A stretch of 64,000 bases of DNA from Thinopyrum elongatum (taxonomy: Eukaryota > Streptophyta > Magnoliopsida > Poales > Poaceae). The stretch lies in assembly GCA_011799875.1 (NCBI GenBank), contig CM022297.1:540252795-540316794 (forward strand), read 5' to 3'. Under the pieces are notes generated by a model. That model had not been told where the DNA came from. It saw only the letters and a list, made by a program, of their open reading frames with translations, and made no database searches. Shown piece after piece: positions 1 through 10,529 of this stretch; the first letter of the stretch is position 1, and every line of letters begins with the position of its first letter. The translations under genes were made by a program, and so were the position numbers.

Positions 1-1725
1 ATATCCTTGTACATATTGAACAGCTTGGAGCTCTGAAATGGTTTAACGCGTCGAGGTCTGGTGCCACCATAACACATACCTCAGATGAAACAGATTTTGC
101 ACTACCTTGGAATGATACCGAATTCACACCGGTAACTCCTCTCAAGGAGCAAAGCGATGATCAATTGGTGATTATTCGAAGTGGGAAAAGCCAAGAGAGG
201 AAATTGAAGAGAACTAGAGCATCAGAAAAGATCTCCGGGGTTTGTGTAAAAGCATCCTCACGAAAACCAAGAAAATCACGCAAGTCCACTAGCAGTCAAT
301 TTATATCTGAGTGGAAAAACTATCCAGGCCGGCGAAGGAGCATAGTTCGGGAACAGTCGGAGTTGCTGGTGACTATCAAGGTATGCCCCTCATCAGTATT
401 CTCATTGACATGTGGTTCATGTCCTCGTCTATAACGTTTTCTGAATGTGCGTGTTCCCAGGAATGTGCAAACCTTGAGAAGATCAGGGAAAACATGGTGA
501 AGGAAGGGCAGGAGGTCTGCTATGATAAGTGGGCCAAAGCAGCTGGAGTTGATGAAGCGGCCCTGAAGAGTAGACTGCGAGCAGGCTACTGCTGCAGAGA
601 GAGGTTACTGGTGACCACCGAGTGGCTTGTCAAGTACATTGCAAGGACATACACCGGAATGGGAACGGCTTTTGAGGATCTACTCCAGGTTGCAAGCTTA
701 TACTTTTAACCTCTTCTTATCTTCTGTACCTTGGCAACTAGCAACCTTTTGTAACCGGCCTTGTCGGAAATGACAATGCAGGCTGGGAAAATGGGTGTCC
801 TTGATGGCGCTGAGAGGTTCGACAGCCAGAGAGGATGCAAATTCTCAACCTATGTGAAGTACTGGATAAGGAAACCCATGCTAGCGCTCCTCGCTGAAAA
901 TTCTGGAGTGATCCAGCTGCCCGTATGCCTCTGAAACCAACAACTATTTCGATATGTGTCAGTTTGTGCTTCATTCAAGAAAATATAAGCATATACCTTT
1001 GTTGATGATATGGAACTGACAATGGAATTATGCAAGTGTAGGCAAGGATGGATTGTATCATCCGAAAGGTCAGGGAAGCTAAGCGGGCAATTCGATCCAG
1101 CACTGGGAGGAATCCAATAGACGCGGAGATCGCGACCTTCGTTGGCGCGTCGGTTGCCAATGTTAGATTGGCGCGGAAGTGCTCCCGTCGTGTCGTTTCA
1201 CTCTACATGGAAGCCGGGGCCGGACAGAACGCCAAGTTCGTGGTATTGCCCTCTAGCCTTCTCTGAATGCCCTCTCGCATTCAGAAACCAGAGTTATGAA
1301 TGATCAATGTGTCCATTGAAATGTACAAACTTTTCAGATAAGAGATTAACAACTCCCCCATTATCTCAAAAACTACAGTTAGTTCATACAGTACGTCGAT
1401 TTGAACGATGAGTAAGTCTGTCTGAAGGGCGTTTGAACTGCAGGACGTGACCCCAGACACATCACTAGAAGACCCGGAGGAGACCATCTTCCGGAGGCAG
1501 CTGAGGGAGAGGCTTCTCCTGGTCCTGGACAGGCTCCCAGTTAGGGAAGGGCGCGTGCTGAAGCTGCGGCACGGCCTCGAGGATGGCAGGTGCCGGTCCC
1601 TGGAGCAGATCGGAGGCATCTACCACGTGTCCAAGGAGTGGATCAGGAAGATCGAGAAGTCGGCCATGTCGAAGCTCAGGAACGAGGACGTGCACGATGA
1701 GCTTAAGGACTTCTGTGGATTCTAG
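1..1725 (+). CDS. Plastid RNA polymerase sigma factor (sigma-70 type), 5' end outside the window
   Basis: Nuclear gene for a sigma factor that would direct the plastid-encoded RNA polymerase to chloroplast promoters. Five exons fit GT-AG rules and are all phase 0: <3-380, 461-688, 782-922, 1042-1242 and 1444-1725, giving 409 visible residues. The first exon is open to the window edge and encodes the basic N-terminal linker. Exons 2-3 encode sigma region 2 (FEDLLQ then AGKMGVLDGAERFD and FSTYVKYWIRKPM, the core-binding and -10 recognition helices). Exon 4 covers region 3. Exon 5 is region 4, with RLPVREGRVLKLRHGLEDG and a helix-turn-helix ending KEWIRKIEKSAMSKLR. Bacterial factors usually have a RERVRQIE-like motif where this protein has KEWIRKIE; from memory this suggests the SIG3/sigC class, but the subclass is an inference. 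The transit peptide and start codon lie upstream of the window. No frameshift or internal stop is seen. Confidence 0.9.
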
Positions 1726-1972
1726 AGCTTCTAGGTACCTTTCTAGTGCAGATTGGCACAAGGCAGCTCAGCCATGAGGCCTAATTTTCACTGAGATTGT
1801 GATAGAGTTCCATAGCAGTTTGTATATATTTGAATCACATTGCAGCGCATGACACACTTGTCCTGATGGTGGCTGATGGGTACATGTACAGGGCTTAACT
1901 TGATTATATGTTGGTGAATAGACAATGAAAAATGAAGTTCTTTATTTTTCAGTTTTCTTAGTCCGGTTGTTT
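1726..1972 (+). other. 3' UTR and downstream flank of the sigma-factor gene
   Basis: AT-rich sequence directly after the TAG stop at 1723-1725. It matters because nearly the same sequence recurs at 30766-31039, with scattered substitutions and small indels. The polyadenylation site cannot be placed. Confidence 0.6.
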
Positions 1973-2638
1973 AACTAGCTGCCGGACGGCCATTTTAATT
2001 GTTTCTTCTTTGTTTTTCATTTTGGACAGACAATGATTGATTAGTTGGTAGCCGATGACACGCTTAGTAAGAATAATAGTAACTACATGGATCGACTGAC
2101 ACTAACTATCTGACAATGCTAGTTTGTCAAAAAAAAAAAAACTAGACAATGCTTGCGCTGTTGCACACTCCATGTTTTTTCTACCTAGACTAGACAATGT
2201 TTGCACAATCCATGTTTTTAGGTGTAAGAAGGCAATGTTGCACACCTACCTTTGTGCAGTTGACTGGGACATCATCCAAAGTTGCACATTGATTTCTAGG
2301 CTGCTCGTCGGTGTAACTGTAGAAGTTGCACATCTCACTGGTTGGGGTAGTTAGGGTGGGGTGGGAGGTGTTGGCATGACCCATTTATTTCCAACGCCCA
2401 GTACCATGTTGTGGTAGCCTGTGCATGGGGTGCTGCCGAGAGCAATACTACAAATGCTGGACAGAGGTGACGAACGCAAGTACGATCTGCTGACTGCAAG
2501 TAACAGAATAATCAAGAAGATGACGACAAGTGTTCGTTATCACTGTTGAACTCGTCTTAACTAAGGATTCTATATCTCTAGTATTATATCAGTAAAACCT
2601 GCCGGCTAGGCCTTAGTATCACTTGTCAAGGATCTGCC
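1973..2638. other. Intergenic stretch with a short degenerate tandem duplication
   Basis: No gene is supported. Around 2140-2225 a roughly 50-base unit (beginning ACTAGACAATG and containing CCATGTTTTT) occurs twice in imperfect form. At 2320-2360 there is a GAAGTTGCACATCTCACTGG motif that recurs in degenerate form around 3960-4330. The proximal promoter of the next gene occupies the last part. Confidence 0.5.
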
Positions 2639-2645
2639 TATAAAT
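2639..2645 (+). promoter_or_regulatory. TATA box of the PR-17-like gene
   Basis: TATAAAT lies about 50 bases upstream of the ATG at 2690, a normal spacing for a plant gene with a short 5' leader. No second TATA candidate lies between it and the start codon. Confidence 0.65.
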
Positions 2646-2689
2646 CTGAGGCCGCTCGACCACTCATCCACTCAGACACAAGCTAAAGC

Positions 2690-3397
2690 ATGATGAGGCA
2701 CTTCACCACAGTGTTCACTTCCTTACTCGTGGTCGCCGGCCTCGCCGGCACGGCTGCCGGCGTGAGGTTCGAGGCGACGAACAACGCGTCGACGACCCCC
2801 GGCGGGCAGCGCTTCGACGAGGAATACGGCATGGGCTACGCGGTGCAGGTCATGTCGGAGGCCTCCTACTTCACCTGGAAAATCTTCAACCAGGCGGCGC
2901 CCGCAGACCGCAGGGCCGCCATGGACGACCGCGTCAAGCTCGTCGTCAACGCCATAAACAGCAACATCCTCGCCTTCGAGCGCGACAGCGAGAGCAGCAT
3001 CACGCTCAACGCGGGCTACGTCAACAACATCACCGGCGACGTGAGGACGCTGGTGACGGGGCTGCTGTACCACGAGGTGACGCACGTGTGGCAGTGGGGG
3101 CAGCAGGACACGAACCAGACCCACAGTTGGATCTACGAGGGGATCGCCGACTTCGTCCGGCTCCGTGCCGGCTATGCGGCGCCGTACTGGGTGCAGCCGG
3201 GGGAGGGGAGCAGCTGGGACGATAGCTACTCCGTCACGGCATGGTTCCTGGACTACTGCGACCAGCTGAGGCCGGGGTTCGTGGCGGTGCTCAACGAGAG
3301 GCTCAAGGACGGGTACAGCGACGACGATTTCCTGCAGATTATGGGCAAGCCCGTGCAGGAGCTGTGGAGGGATTACAAGGCCAAGTACGGAGGCTAG
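2690..3397 (+). CDS. Secreted basic secretory protein family / PR-17 (WCI-5-like), pathogen-response protein
   Basis: Intronless gene of 235 residues, the usual size for the plant basic secretory protein (PR-17, WCI-5, NtPRp27) family. Members are extracellular, induced by pathogens or resistance-activating chemicals, and resemble zinc metallopeptidases. Residues 1-24 form a signal peptide (hydrophobic LLVVAGLAG core, likely cleavage after TAAG). A zinc-binding HExxH motif is at 128-132 (HEVTH), followed by WIYEGIADFVRLRAGY at 147-162, whose Glu150 is the likely further ligand. Three N-glycosylation sequons are visible (N32, N113, N142). The start is supported by the signal peptide, the TATA box 45-51 bases upstream and the absence of an upstream in-frame ATG. 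Codon use is strongly GC-rich, as in many grass genes. Peptidase activity in this family is inferred from the fold rather than seen. The ORF is intact and looks functional. Confidence 0.93.
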   Translation: MMRHFTTVFTSLLVVAGLAGTAAGVRFEATNNASTTPGGQRFDEEYGMGYAVQVMSEASYFTWKIFNQAAPADRRAAMDDRVKLVVNAINSNILAFERDSESSITLNAGYVNNITGDVRTLVTGLLYHEVTHVWQWGQQDTNQTHSWIYEGIADFVRLRAGYAAPYWVQPGEGSSWDDSYSVTAWFLDYCDQLRPGFVAVLNERLKDGYSDDDFLQIMGKPVQELWRDYKAKYGG

Positions 3398-4547
3398 CTG
3401 ATCCATCCATGTAGTGGTGCTTCTAGTTCAAGGGGGCTTATCATCGATTGTGGGCTTAATATCATCCATGTTTCCTATTTCAGTACCTTTTAGGGGATTT
3501 ATTTCCAAGGTTTAGAGAAAATGTAGTAGATGCCCAATGAGTATAGCCCCAAAAATATGTATTGGAACCTTTAATCCCTATAAAAAATTCTCTTTTGTTT
3601 CTACTATTTTTTTTTTTGCGCATAGAAACAACATTCTAACTCGAGTTTCACACCGTAATAATTTCAATGTTTGTATTTAAACACACACAATTCAACAACA
3701 TTTCAGATCCATAATTTTAAAGTTTTCAAATTCAAAATTAAAACACGACATATGGTCTAAAGAGCATCTCGAACTATTTCCCCCATCTGTATGAGCTGAC
3801 AGCCCAGACAGTGACCTCTTAAAAGAATCTAAACCCAACCGGACCCATCAAACTCAGCTCAAATGTCCAGATTGTCCATCACCCCTCAAACCCAGCCCAT
3901 ATGTGGGCGGATATGGGCTGGGTTTATTGTAGGCTGAATTTTGGTAAACCCGGCTAGGACAACATATGAAGTTACATATCTCACTGGTAGGGGTAGGTGG
4001 GGTGATGAAAACTGCACATTCATGGGAGAGGGGAAAAGTTGTAGACCGACTGCTAGGTAGTTGGTCGGGACAGTAGACGAAGTTGCACATCAGCTGCGTA
4101 ACCGACCAGGGTTTCCCCAAATTAGAAGTTTGCAGGGGAACAGTAAGTAAGTTGCATGTCCAAATTTACACATCCATTGCTAGGCAATTGGCCAAGGTCA
4201 CTAGCAGGATAGTTGGGGCAGTTGGTCCCAAACAGTGAAAAGTGTACATGTTCGGGGTAGAGGAAGGTTGCACATCAACTATTAGGCAGTTGGGCGTCAC
4301 GTGATAGGAAAAGTGTGTACATCGACTACGACACAGTTGCACCTAACATGGGCTAAATTGCACATAAAAAGTTCGTCGAAACATATCCATGCGGGATCTA
4401 GTTTTGAAGAGCATGTCGCTAGAATTCTGACTGTGAAAACGGATCTTAATTTCAATGTTTGATTCAAAAGTTATGGATTTTAATTTTTTATAATGAAAAT
4501 TAAATGTGTTCAGACCTGTTCACATGAGTATTTTTCTAACAGTTTTG
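3398..4547. other. Intergenic region with degenerate GTTGCACAT repeats
   Basis: No gene supported. After an AT-rich 3' flank, 3950-4370 contains several diverged copies of a unit of roughly 45-70 bases carrying GAAGTTGCACATC or TTGCACATCAACT motifs next to GGTAGTTGG-type sequence. Related motifs also lie upstream of the PR-17 gene near 2320-2360, so the gene is flanked on both sides by the same low-copy repeat. No transposon termini were found. Confidence 0.4.
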
Positions 4548-4704
4548 CTAGAACTCATCTAGATGAGATATAATTTGGTCTCATTCACCTTTTATAGCCA
4601 TTGGATGTGATGCTATAAGATGCGTGTGTGCTGACGTGGGTTGTATCTGTTCTTATTTTCCAGATGAATGAGACCATATTATATTTCATCTAGACGAGTT
4701 CTAG
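4548..4704. mobile_element. MITE-like element with about 40-bp terminal inverted repeats
   Basis: The left end starts CTAGAACTCATCTAGATGAG and the reverse complement of the right end starts CTAGAACTCGTCTAGATGAA; the match continues for about 40 bases to GGTCTCATTCA with few differences. Total length is about 157 bp with no coding capacity, which fits a non-autonomous DNA transposon that could fold into a hairpin. If the outer CTAG is partly target sequence, the duplication could be TA. The superfamily is not clear. Confidence 0.75.
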
Positions 4705-6221
4705 GTACTCCCTTTTTCTAATTAAAGATTAGGGGAGACCAGCACTTTCCAAATCTAGCCGGCCACTCGATGTTACACACATCTGTTTAATTAACCCCTG
4801 GTCAGTTACCTATCGCCTAACATTTTAGTTTGCGCATCACTCTCGCTAGTCCGTCTTGTTGAGGTAATTTTTGGTTTACTCGATCGGTGTCCCGTAGCTT
4901 AGTGTATGTTGGGCTGTCTTCTTCGCACTCCCATTGCTTGGTTATTTGCATCATTTCTATTTGTAGACCAACTAGCTTGGAACTAATCTAGAGTATTAAT
5001 TAAACTAATATATTTGCAGCTGCGGCCTGCCCAAGCATGAAAACACCGTACCCGGCATATGAACACCCTTTCATACATGCCCCAACAGCTTAATGCCTGG
5101 CGTGGATCAACATGGCTCATGTATGAAACCGCCGAATTAGTCGATGGTTCTCCATATGTACGTAGGAGATTTTGTACTGTATGAATTAAGAAACCAGGGC
5201 CGGAGCCAGAAAATTTAACCAATGAGTTCACTCGTTGAGTCCTTGCGGAGATTTTGTACTGTATGAATTAAGGGAATAACAATGTGGAAGTTGTGTGGAA
5301 AATTTCAGGTTCAATCGATTTCTTCCTCCTTTCTATCCACGGCTTCGCTATGGTGCCACTCCCATGTACCGCTCCCCACAGACCGTTGAACCGCCGTCTT
5401 ACGTCACCTAGGGCCGGCGTCGCTTCCAGGCCGCCCTCGCTTCCCTCCCTCTCTGAGTCACCTCCTCCACTGAGCCGCCGCTGCCCCGACCATCCTCTAA
5501 TCAACCACATTTTTCTCCAGCGTCATTGACCACCCTGCAGAAGAGGAAGAAGATGTGGTGATATCGGATATTCGATTCTGAGCTCCCGTACCTTGTTGGA
5601 CGAGAGAACGGCAGCCGACTTGTCCCTCTAGCGACTGAGCAACGGCTGAACGACCAAGGGATGAGAGGAGATAGGTCGTCATGGGGAATTGCCGAGTTGG
5701 GATTTGGAAAGCGACCGACTCTCTTTTTTTTAGGAAAAAAAGCGATCAAGTCGGCTGCCCGTAATGGAAGTATAATAGGTAGTATCATGCATGTCAACTA
5801 AATAATTTTGATGAGGTGGCACATAATTGAATGAAAAAAGAGATGCTTAAGTATCATATTATGATACCGCATCATATTAAATAATATGCTACTTTGTGTC
5901 GTGCATAACAATAAATGTAGTCCTCTATGATTCCAACATATGATATATTATGATATTACGGATATAGTATCATACATTAATATCATTAATATCATTAGGC
6001 CTTAGGAGTAAGCGTTGGATGACAATCAATCGAGTCAACCCAGGATACTTGGGCTCTTGGTTAGGCTACTAATTACACTAGGATATTTTAATTGGGCTAG
6101 TCTAAAAGGCATTAGGCCTGTGTATTATAAGTTTGATGGGTTCAGCCTTGTTATTTTACTGGGTTCATACCAATCCGGTGGTGTCTCAAAAAAAAATTTC
6201 AGGTGTTCCAAGCACCTTTTA
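4705..6221. other. Intergenic region, no supported gene
   Basis: Short ORFs at 5284-5529 lack homology I recognise and are not claimed. 5770-6000 is very AT-rich, with several TATCATATTATGATA-type palindromes, and is probably a decayed MITE. The last bases before 6222 form the flank and TTA target duplication of the Harbinger-like element. Confidence 0.4.
5165..5272. repeat. 26-base direct repeat bracketing a 56-bp segment
   Basis: A 26-base segment containing GAGATTTTGTACTGTATGAA occurs at 5165-5190 and again at 5247-5272. The 56 bases between begin near AGGGCCGGAGCCAGAAA, which resembles a common terminus of plant hAT-like elements. Either a local duplication or the remains of an excised or truncated insertion would explain it. 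Confidence 0.55.
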
Positions 6222-7082
6222 GAGCAACTCCAAAGCAGCGATCCATTTCGTCCGTTTGCATCAGTCTTAGTCCATGCAGGCAAAAATCAGTGCCCAATGT
6301 AGTGATCCATTCTCATTTTCTGTCCTGTTTATATCTGCACAGACCCATTTTCGACGCAAATTTGGGACACATTTGGGTCAAAGGTTGAAGACAGACACAA
6401 ACCGGACGTTTTCGGTGTCCACTTCATCCTATGTCTGACCTGGCCCATCTATCATCCACCTCTCCACCATTTCATCTATCTCCTTCTTTTCTCTTCCCTT
6501 CCTGGCCCGCCACACCCACCACCCACCCACCTGCCACGTGCCTGCGGCGCTTCCTCTGGCGCCCTCCAGTGGTGCGGCGGTGCTCAGCTGGATTCGCGCA
6601 GCGGCAGGCGGCCGGAGGCTCCCGTCCCTGCAGGAGCTCCTCCTCGCTGACGACCGTCCCGCACAGGCGGCCGAAGGCGCCCATCCCCGTAGGAGCCACT
6701 ACTAGGAAAGGGCTTATAGGTGAACCCTAACTAGTAGCGGGCGTGGTGTGTCACCCGCCAGTACCTGGATTTGCTCGCCACTGGTAATGTCGGAGTAGTG
6801 GCGGGCGCAACTCACCACCCGCCACAAGTATGTTTCCACGGGTGTGCCCACGACCCGACTGTGTCTAGTGGTGGGTCATTAAAGCCGCCCGCCACAACAA
6901 ATTGTAATACCAGTGGCGGGCAGTTACGGTCGCCCGCCACAGAACTATATACTTATTTATTCTCAAATTTGGATGGCGGGTTCTAAGTGATGCTCGCCAC
7001 AGCAACTTTAACGCTACACAGTCCGTACCCACCATTCGTAGACTTCTTCCCGTACCCGCCACTGTAACTGGCAGTTACATAC

Positions 7083-7610
7083 CTAGAACGGATCTGGATC
7101 CATACACAACGTCTGTCCTCCTCCGTCGTGCCCCGCGCCCACCCTACGACACCGACGTCGTCCTCCACCACGGCCTCTCATCCCCGCCGCCACCCCCGTC
7201 CTCCACCACTCCCGCCCCCTCACCGCGGCAGCCCTTGTCCGCCGGCGTGGTCCCGGTCCTCCGTCGCGTCCAACCCGCCTCCTCGCCGAGGCTTGCCCTT
7301 GTCCGCGGGGTCCCTGTCCTCCTTCACGGCCCTCCCGCCTCCTCGCCGAAGCTTCCCCTCGTCTGCGGGGTCCCCGTCCTCCGTCGCGGCCCCTCGCCGC
7401 GGCCGTTTTCGTCAGCCGAGGCCGCCCTCGTCCGTCGGGTCCTCGTCCGCCGGCACCCTCATCGACAGCGGCCTCCATCTTTCGTGGTCAACGAACGCAA
7501 TGGCCTTCCCCAGCAATGCGGGGGGGGGGGGGCACCGCTGCCGGCAGCCAACTCCTCCTCAGCCGAGGCCACCGATCCCTCATCTGCCTCGCGCTCAAGC
7601 AGTGTGCAGG
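7083..7610 (+). other. GC-rich segment upstream of the CACTA I cargo gene
   Basis: Long low-complexity Pro/Arg-rich ORFs in several frames reflect composition, including a run of 12 G near 7519-7530. A plausible splice donor (CAG before GTAATT) lies at about 7610, so part of it may have been a 5' exon or leader of the cargo gene. Not claimed as coding. Confidence 0.35.
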
Positions 7611-7990
7611 TAATTAAATTTGATTCATGTTAGATTGTAGATTAATGTTGGTGATTATATGCACGTCAATATAGATTGTAGATTAACAGGGCTTCAAAGA
7701 AGTATCTACAATATTGTGAAACATTGATTAATTTCTGTTTCGCAACAATTTGGACCCTCAATGTTTTAATTTTTTAGCATAAGTCATGCCCAATTTTTTT
7801 GTCCATACATACTCTATTGCTTGATAGTTGCAGCATCTTTCGTTTTAGGAATCAGAGTAACCACCACATAATTAAGTCTTGTATTATTGGTTGATGTAGA
7901 ACATATATATTCTAGAAAGAAATATGAATCATTGTAATACATAGTTTCTGGTTTAACATTTAGAATTGTTCCATAACATGAATGTAGGAA

Positions 7991-8510
7991 ATGAACGATG
8001 CATGCCACTTCTGTGGTGACACGAGGCTTGTTGCGTGTAACAAAATTCACCTAACTTGCAATGAGATTTGTGTCGATCTTCACGACGACTTCATGGAGTG
8101 GGCGGCATGTTAACGTTCTATTTACTTCGTGTTTTTCCTTTTTATTTTTTCATGGGATGGGCGGTATGTTACATGATAAGTTCACCTAATTTCTGTTTTC
8201 TTTTTATCATGCTCAGCACATCCCTTGTTGGGGAAGGGAGGATTTCATGCGTGTGACCAACCTAGCCATCAATGAGAACTGGATGATTAAGTTGGACATT
8301 ATGCTATTAAAAAATGGCATTCCTTTGACCCTCAATCTCACAAACGAGGGAGGAAGAACTTATTTCCATGGTCAAAAATGGATTGAGATTGCCACACAAC
8401 TCGGGATGCAAGTTGGGAAGTCATTGTTACTATTTCTTCACGAAAATGAGGAGGCTCTTGAGGGCGGCAACAAAATCTATCTTTGGTACAATGTCCCACA
8501 ATCACCGTAG
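7991..8510 (+). pseudogene. Decayed B3-like cargo gene in CACTA I
   Basis: A first segment from ATG 7991 encodes a short Cys/His-containing N-terminus (HFCGDTRLVAC, then LTCNEIC) ending in a stop at 8111-8113. A second segment begins after a CAG acceptor at about 8217 with HIPCWGRE and runs to a stop at 8508-8510. The second segment has the strand pattern of a B3-type domain (GIPLTLNLTNEGG, YFHGQKWIEIATQLGM, VGKSLLLFL). It corresponds to the RIPCH exon and following domain of the cargo gene in CACTA II (24399 onward), so the two are related. No clean phase-compatible donor joins the two segments, hence pseudogene. DNA binding is inferred from the family only. Confidence 0.55.
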
Positions 8511-8710
8511 TATGTACTTTCGGTGCTGATCTAGATGTCGTATATATATGTACTTCTAGAACATATATGTTGTACGCACTTATTGTACCGTACTATGTAA
8601 GTTCTAAACATTAGATAATTTGTTTAACATATATATGTTTATTTGCTTCATGTTGTACAAACATTAGATAGTGGTTAACGTATATATACTGCAATATGTA
8701 TCTTAGTTTC

Positions 8711-10444
8711 TGTTGGGAATCGTTGTATGGAAAACAAAAAATTTTCTACGCACACGCAATGATCTATCCATGGAGATGCATAGCAACGAGGGGGAGACTG
8801 TGTCTACATACCCTCGTAGACCGTAAGCGGAAGCGTTTCACAACGTGGTTGATGTAGTCGAACTTCTTCGTGCTTCAACCGATCAAGTACCGAACGCACG
8901 GCACCTCCGCGTTCTGCACACTTTCAACTCGGTGACGTCCCTCGCCTTCTTGATCCAGCAAGACGTCGAGGTAGTAGATGAGTTTCGTCAGCACGACGGC
9001 ATGGTGACGGTGATGGTGAAATGATCTCCGCAGGGCTTCGCCTAAGCAGTACGAAAATATGACCGGGAGTGTAAACAGTTGAGGGGGGCGCCGCACACGG
9101 CTAGGCAATTGTCTGGGGTGTGCTAGGCGCCCCTCCTCCTTATATATATAGGTGGGAGGGAAAGGGGAGAGGCCAAGGGGTGCCCCAAGTAGGTCCGAAT
9201 CCTACTTGGGCTCCTGCCCTTGACCGCGCCCCCTGCCATGTTTGCCGGAGGGGGAAGGAAAGAGGGGGGGGGGGGGGACCTTTCCCTTCTCCCCTTTCCT
9301 TCTTCTCCTTAGGCCGGCCCATATGGGGGCGCACCAGCCCCTTGTGGCTGGTGCGTTTCCCCTCTTGGCGCATAAGGCCCATATCTTTTGCTGGGGTGCC
9401 CGGAACCCCTTCCAGTGACCCGATAAGTACCCGGTACCCCCCCGAAACACTTCCGGTGTCCGAATACCATCGTCCTATATATCAATCTTTACCTCTCGAC
9501 CATTTCGAGACTCCTCGTCATGTCCGTGATCTTATCCGGGACTCCGAACAACATTCGGTCATCAAATCACATAACTCATATAATACTATATCGTCATCGA
9601 ACGTTAAGCGTGCGGACCCTACGGGTTCGAGAACTATGTAGACATGATCGAGACACCTCTCCGGTCAATAACCAATAGCGGAACCTGGATGCCCATATTG
9701 GCTCATACATATTCTACGAAGATCTTTATCGGTCGAACCGTTATGACAACATACGTAATTCCCTTTGTCCATCGGTATGTTACTTTCCCGAGATTCGATC
9801 GTCAGTATCTTCATACCTAGTTCAATCTCGTTACCGGCAAGTCTCTTTACTCGTTCTGTAATACATCACCTCGTGACTAACTCCTTAGTCGTTTGCTTGC
9901 AAGCTTATGATGTGTATTACCGAGAGGGCCCAGAGATACCTCTCCGATACTCGGAGTGACAAATACTAATCTCGATCTATGCCAACTCAACAAATACCTT
10001 CGGAGATACCTGTAGAGCATCTTTATAATTACCCAGTTACGTTGTGATGTTTGATAGCACACAAGGCATTCCTCCGGTATCCGGAAGTTGCATAATCTCA
10101 TAGTCGAAGGAATATGTACTTGACATGAAGAAAGCAATAGCAATAAAACTGAACGATCATTATGCTAAGCTAACGGATGGGTCCTGTCCATCACATCATT
10201 CTCCTAATGATGTGATCCCGTTATCAAATGAAAACTCATGTCCATGGTTAGGAAACCATAACCATCTTTGATCAACGAGCTAGTCAAGTAGAGGCTCACT
10301 AGGGACACGGTGTTTGTTTATGTATTCACACATGTATTTAAGTTTCCGATCAATACAATTCTAGCATGAATAATAAACCTTTATCATGAATAAGGAAATA
10401 TAAAATAACAACTTTATTATTGCCTCTAGGGCATATTTCCTTCA
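8711..10444 (-). repeat. 3' LTR of the copia element
   Basis: 1734 bp with TG/CA ends; it is the 3' copy because the element is antisense. It differs from the 5' LTR by substitutions and indels: a run of 14 G near 9268 replaces about 40 bases present in the other copy (about 20350-20398), and about 37 bases near 10199-10238 are absent from the other copy. ORFs here (for example 9120-9641) are not genes. Confidence 0.92.
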
Positions 10445-10529
10445 GTCTCCCACTTGCGCTAGAGTCAATAATCTAGTTCACATCGCCATGTGATTAACAC
10501 CAATAGTTCACATCGCCATGTGACCAACA

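Noticed and set aside
2723..3406. Long minus-strand ORF (227 codons) opposite the PR-17-like gene
   Set aside because: Exact shadow of a GC-rich coding sequence; the plus strand has the signal peptide, HExxH motif and TATA box, while the shadow is low-complexity Val/Arg/Leu-rich.
7128..7633. Two overlapping Pro/Arg/Ser-rich ORFs
   Set aside because: Caused by GC-rich low-complexity DNA in CACTA I; no domain and several frames open at once.
9120..9641. Plus-strand ORF of 173 codons, repeated in similar form at 20241-20795
   Set aside because: Both lie in the copia LTRs, antisense to the element, and are simply the repeated LTR sequence.
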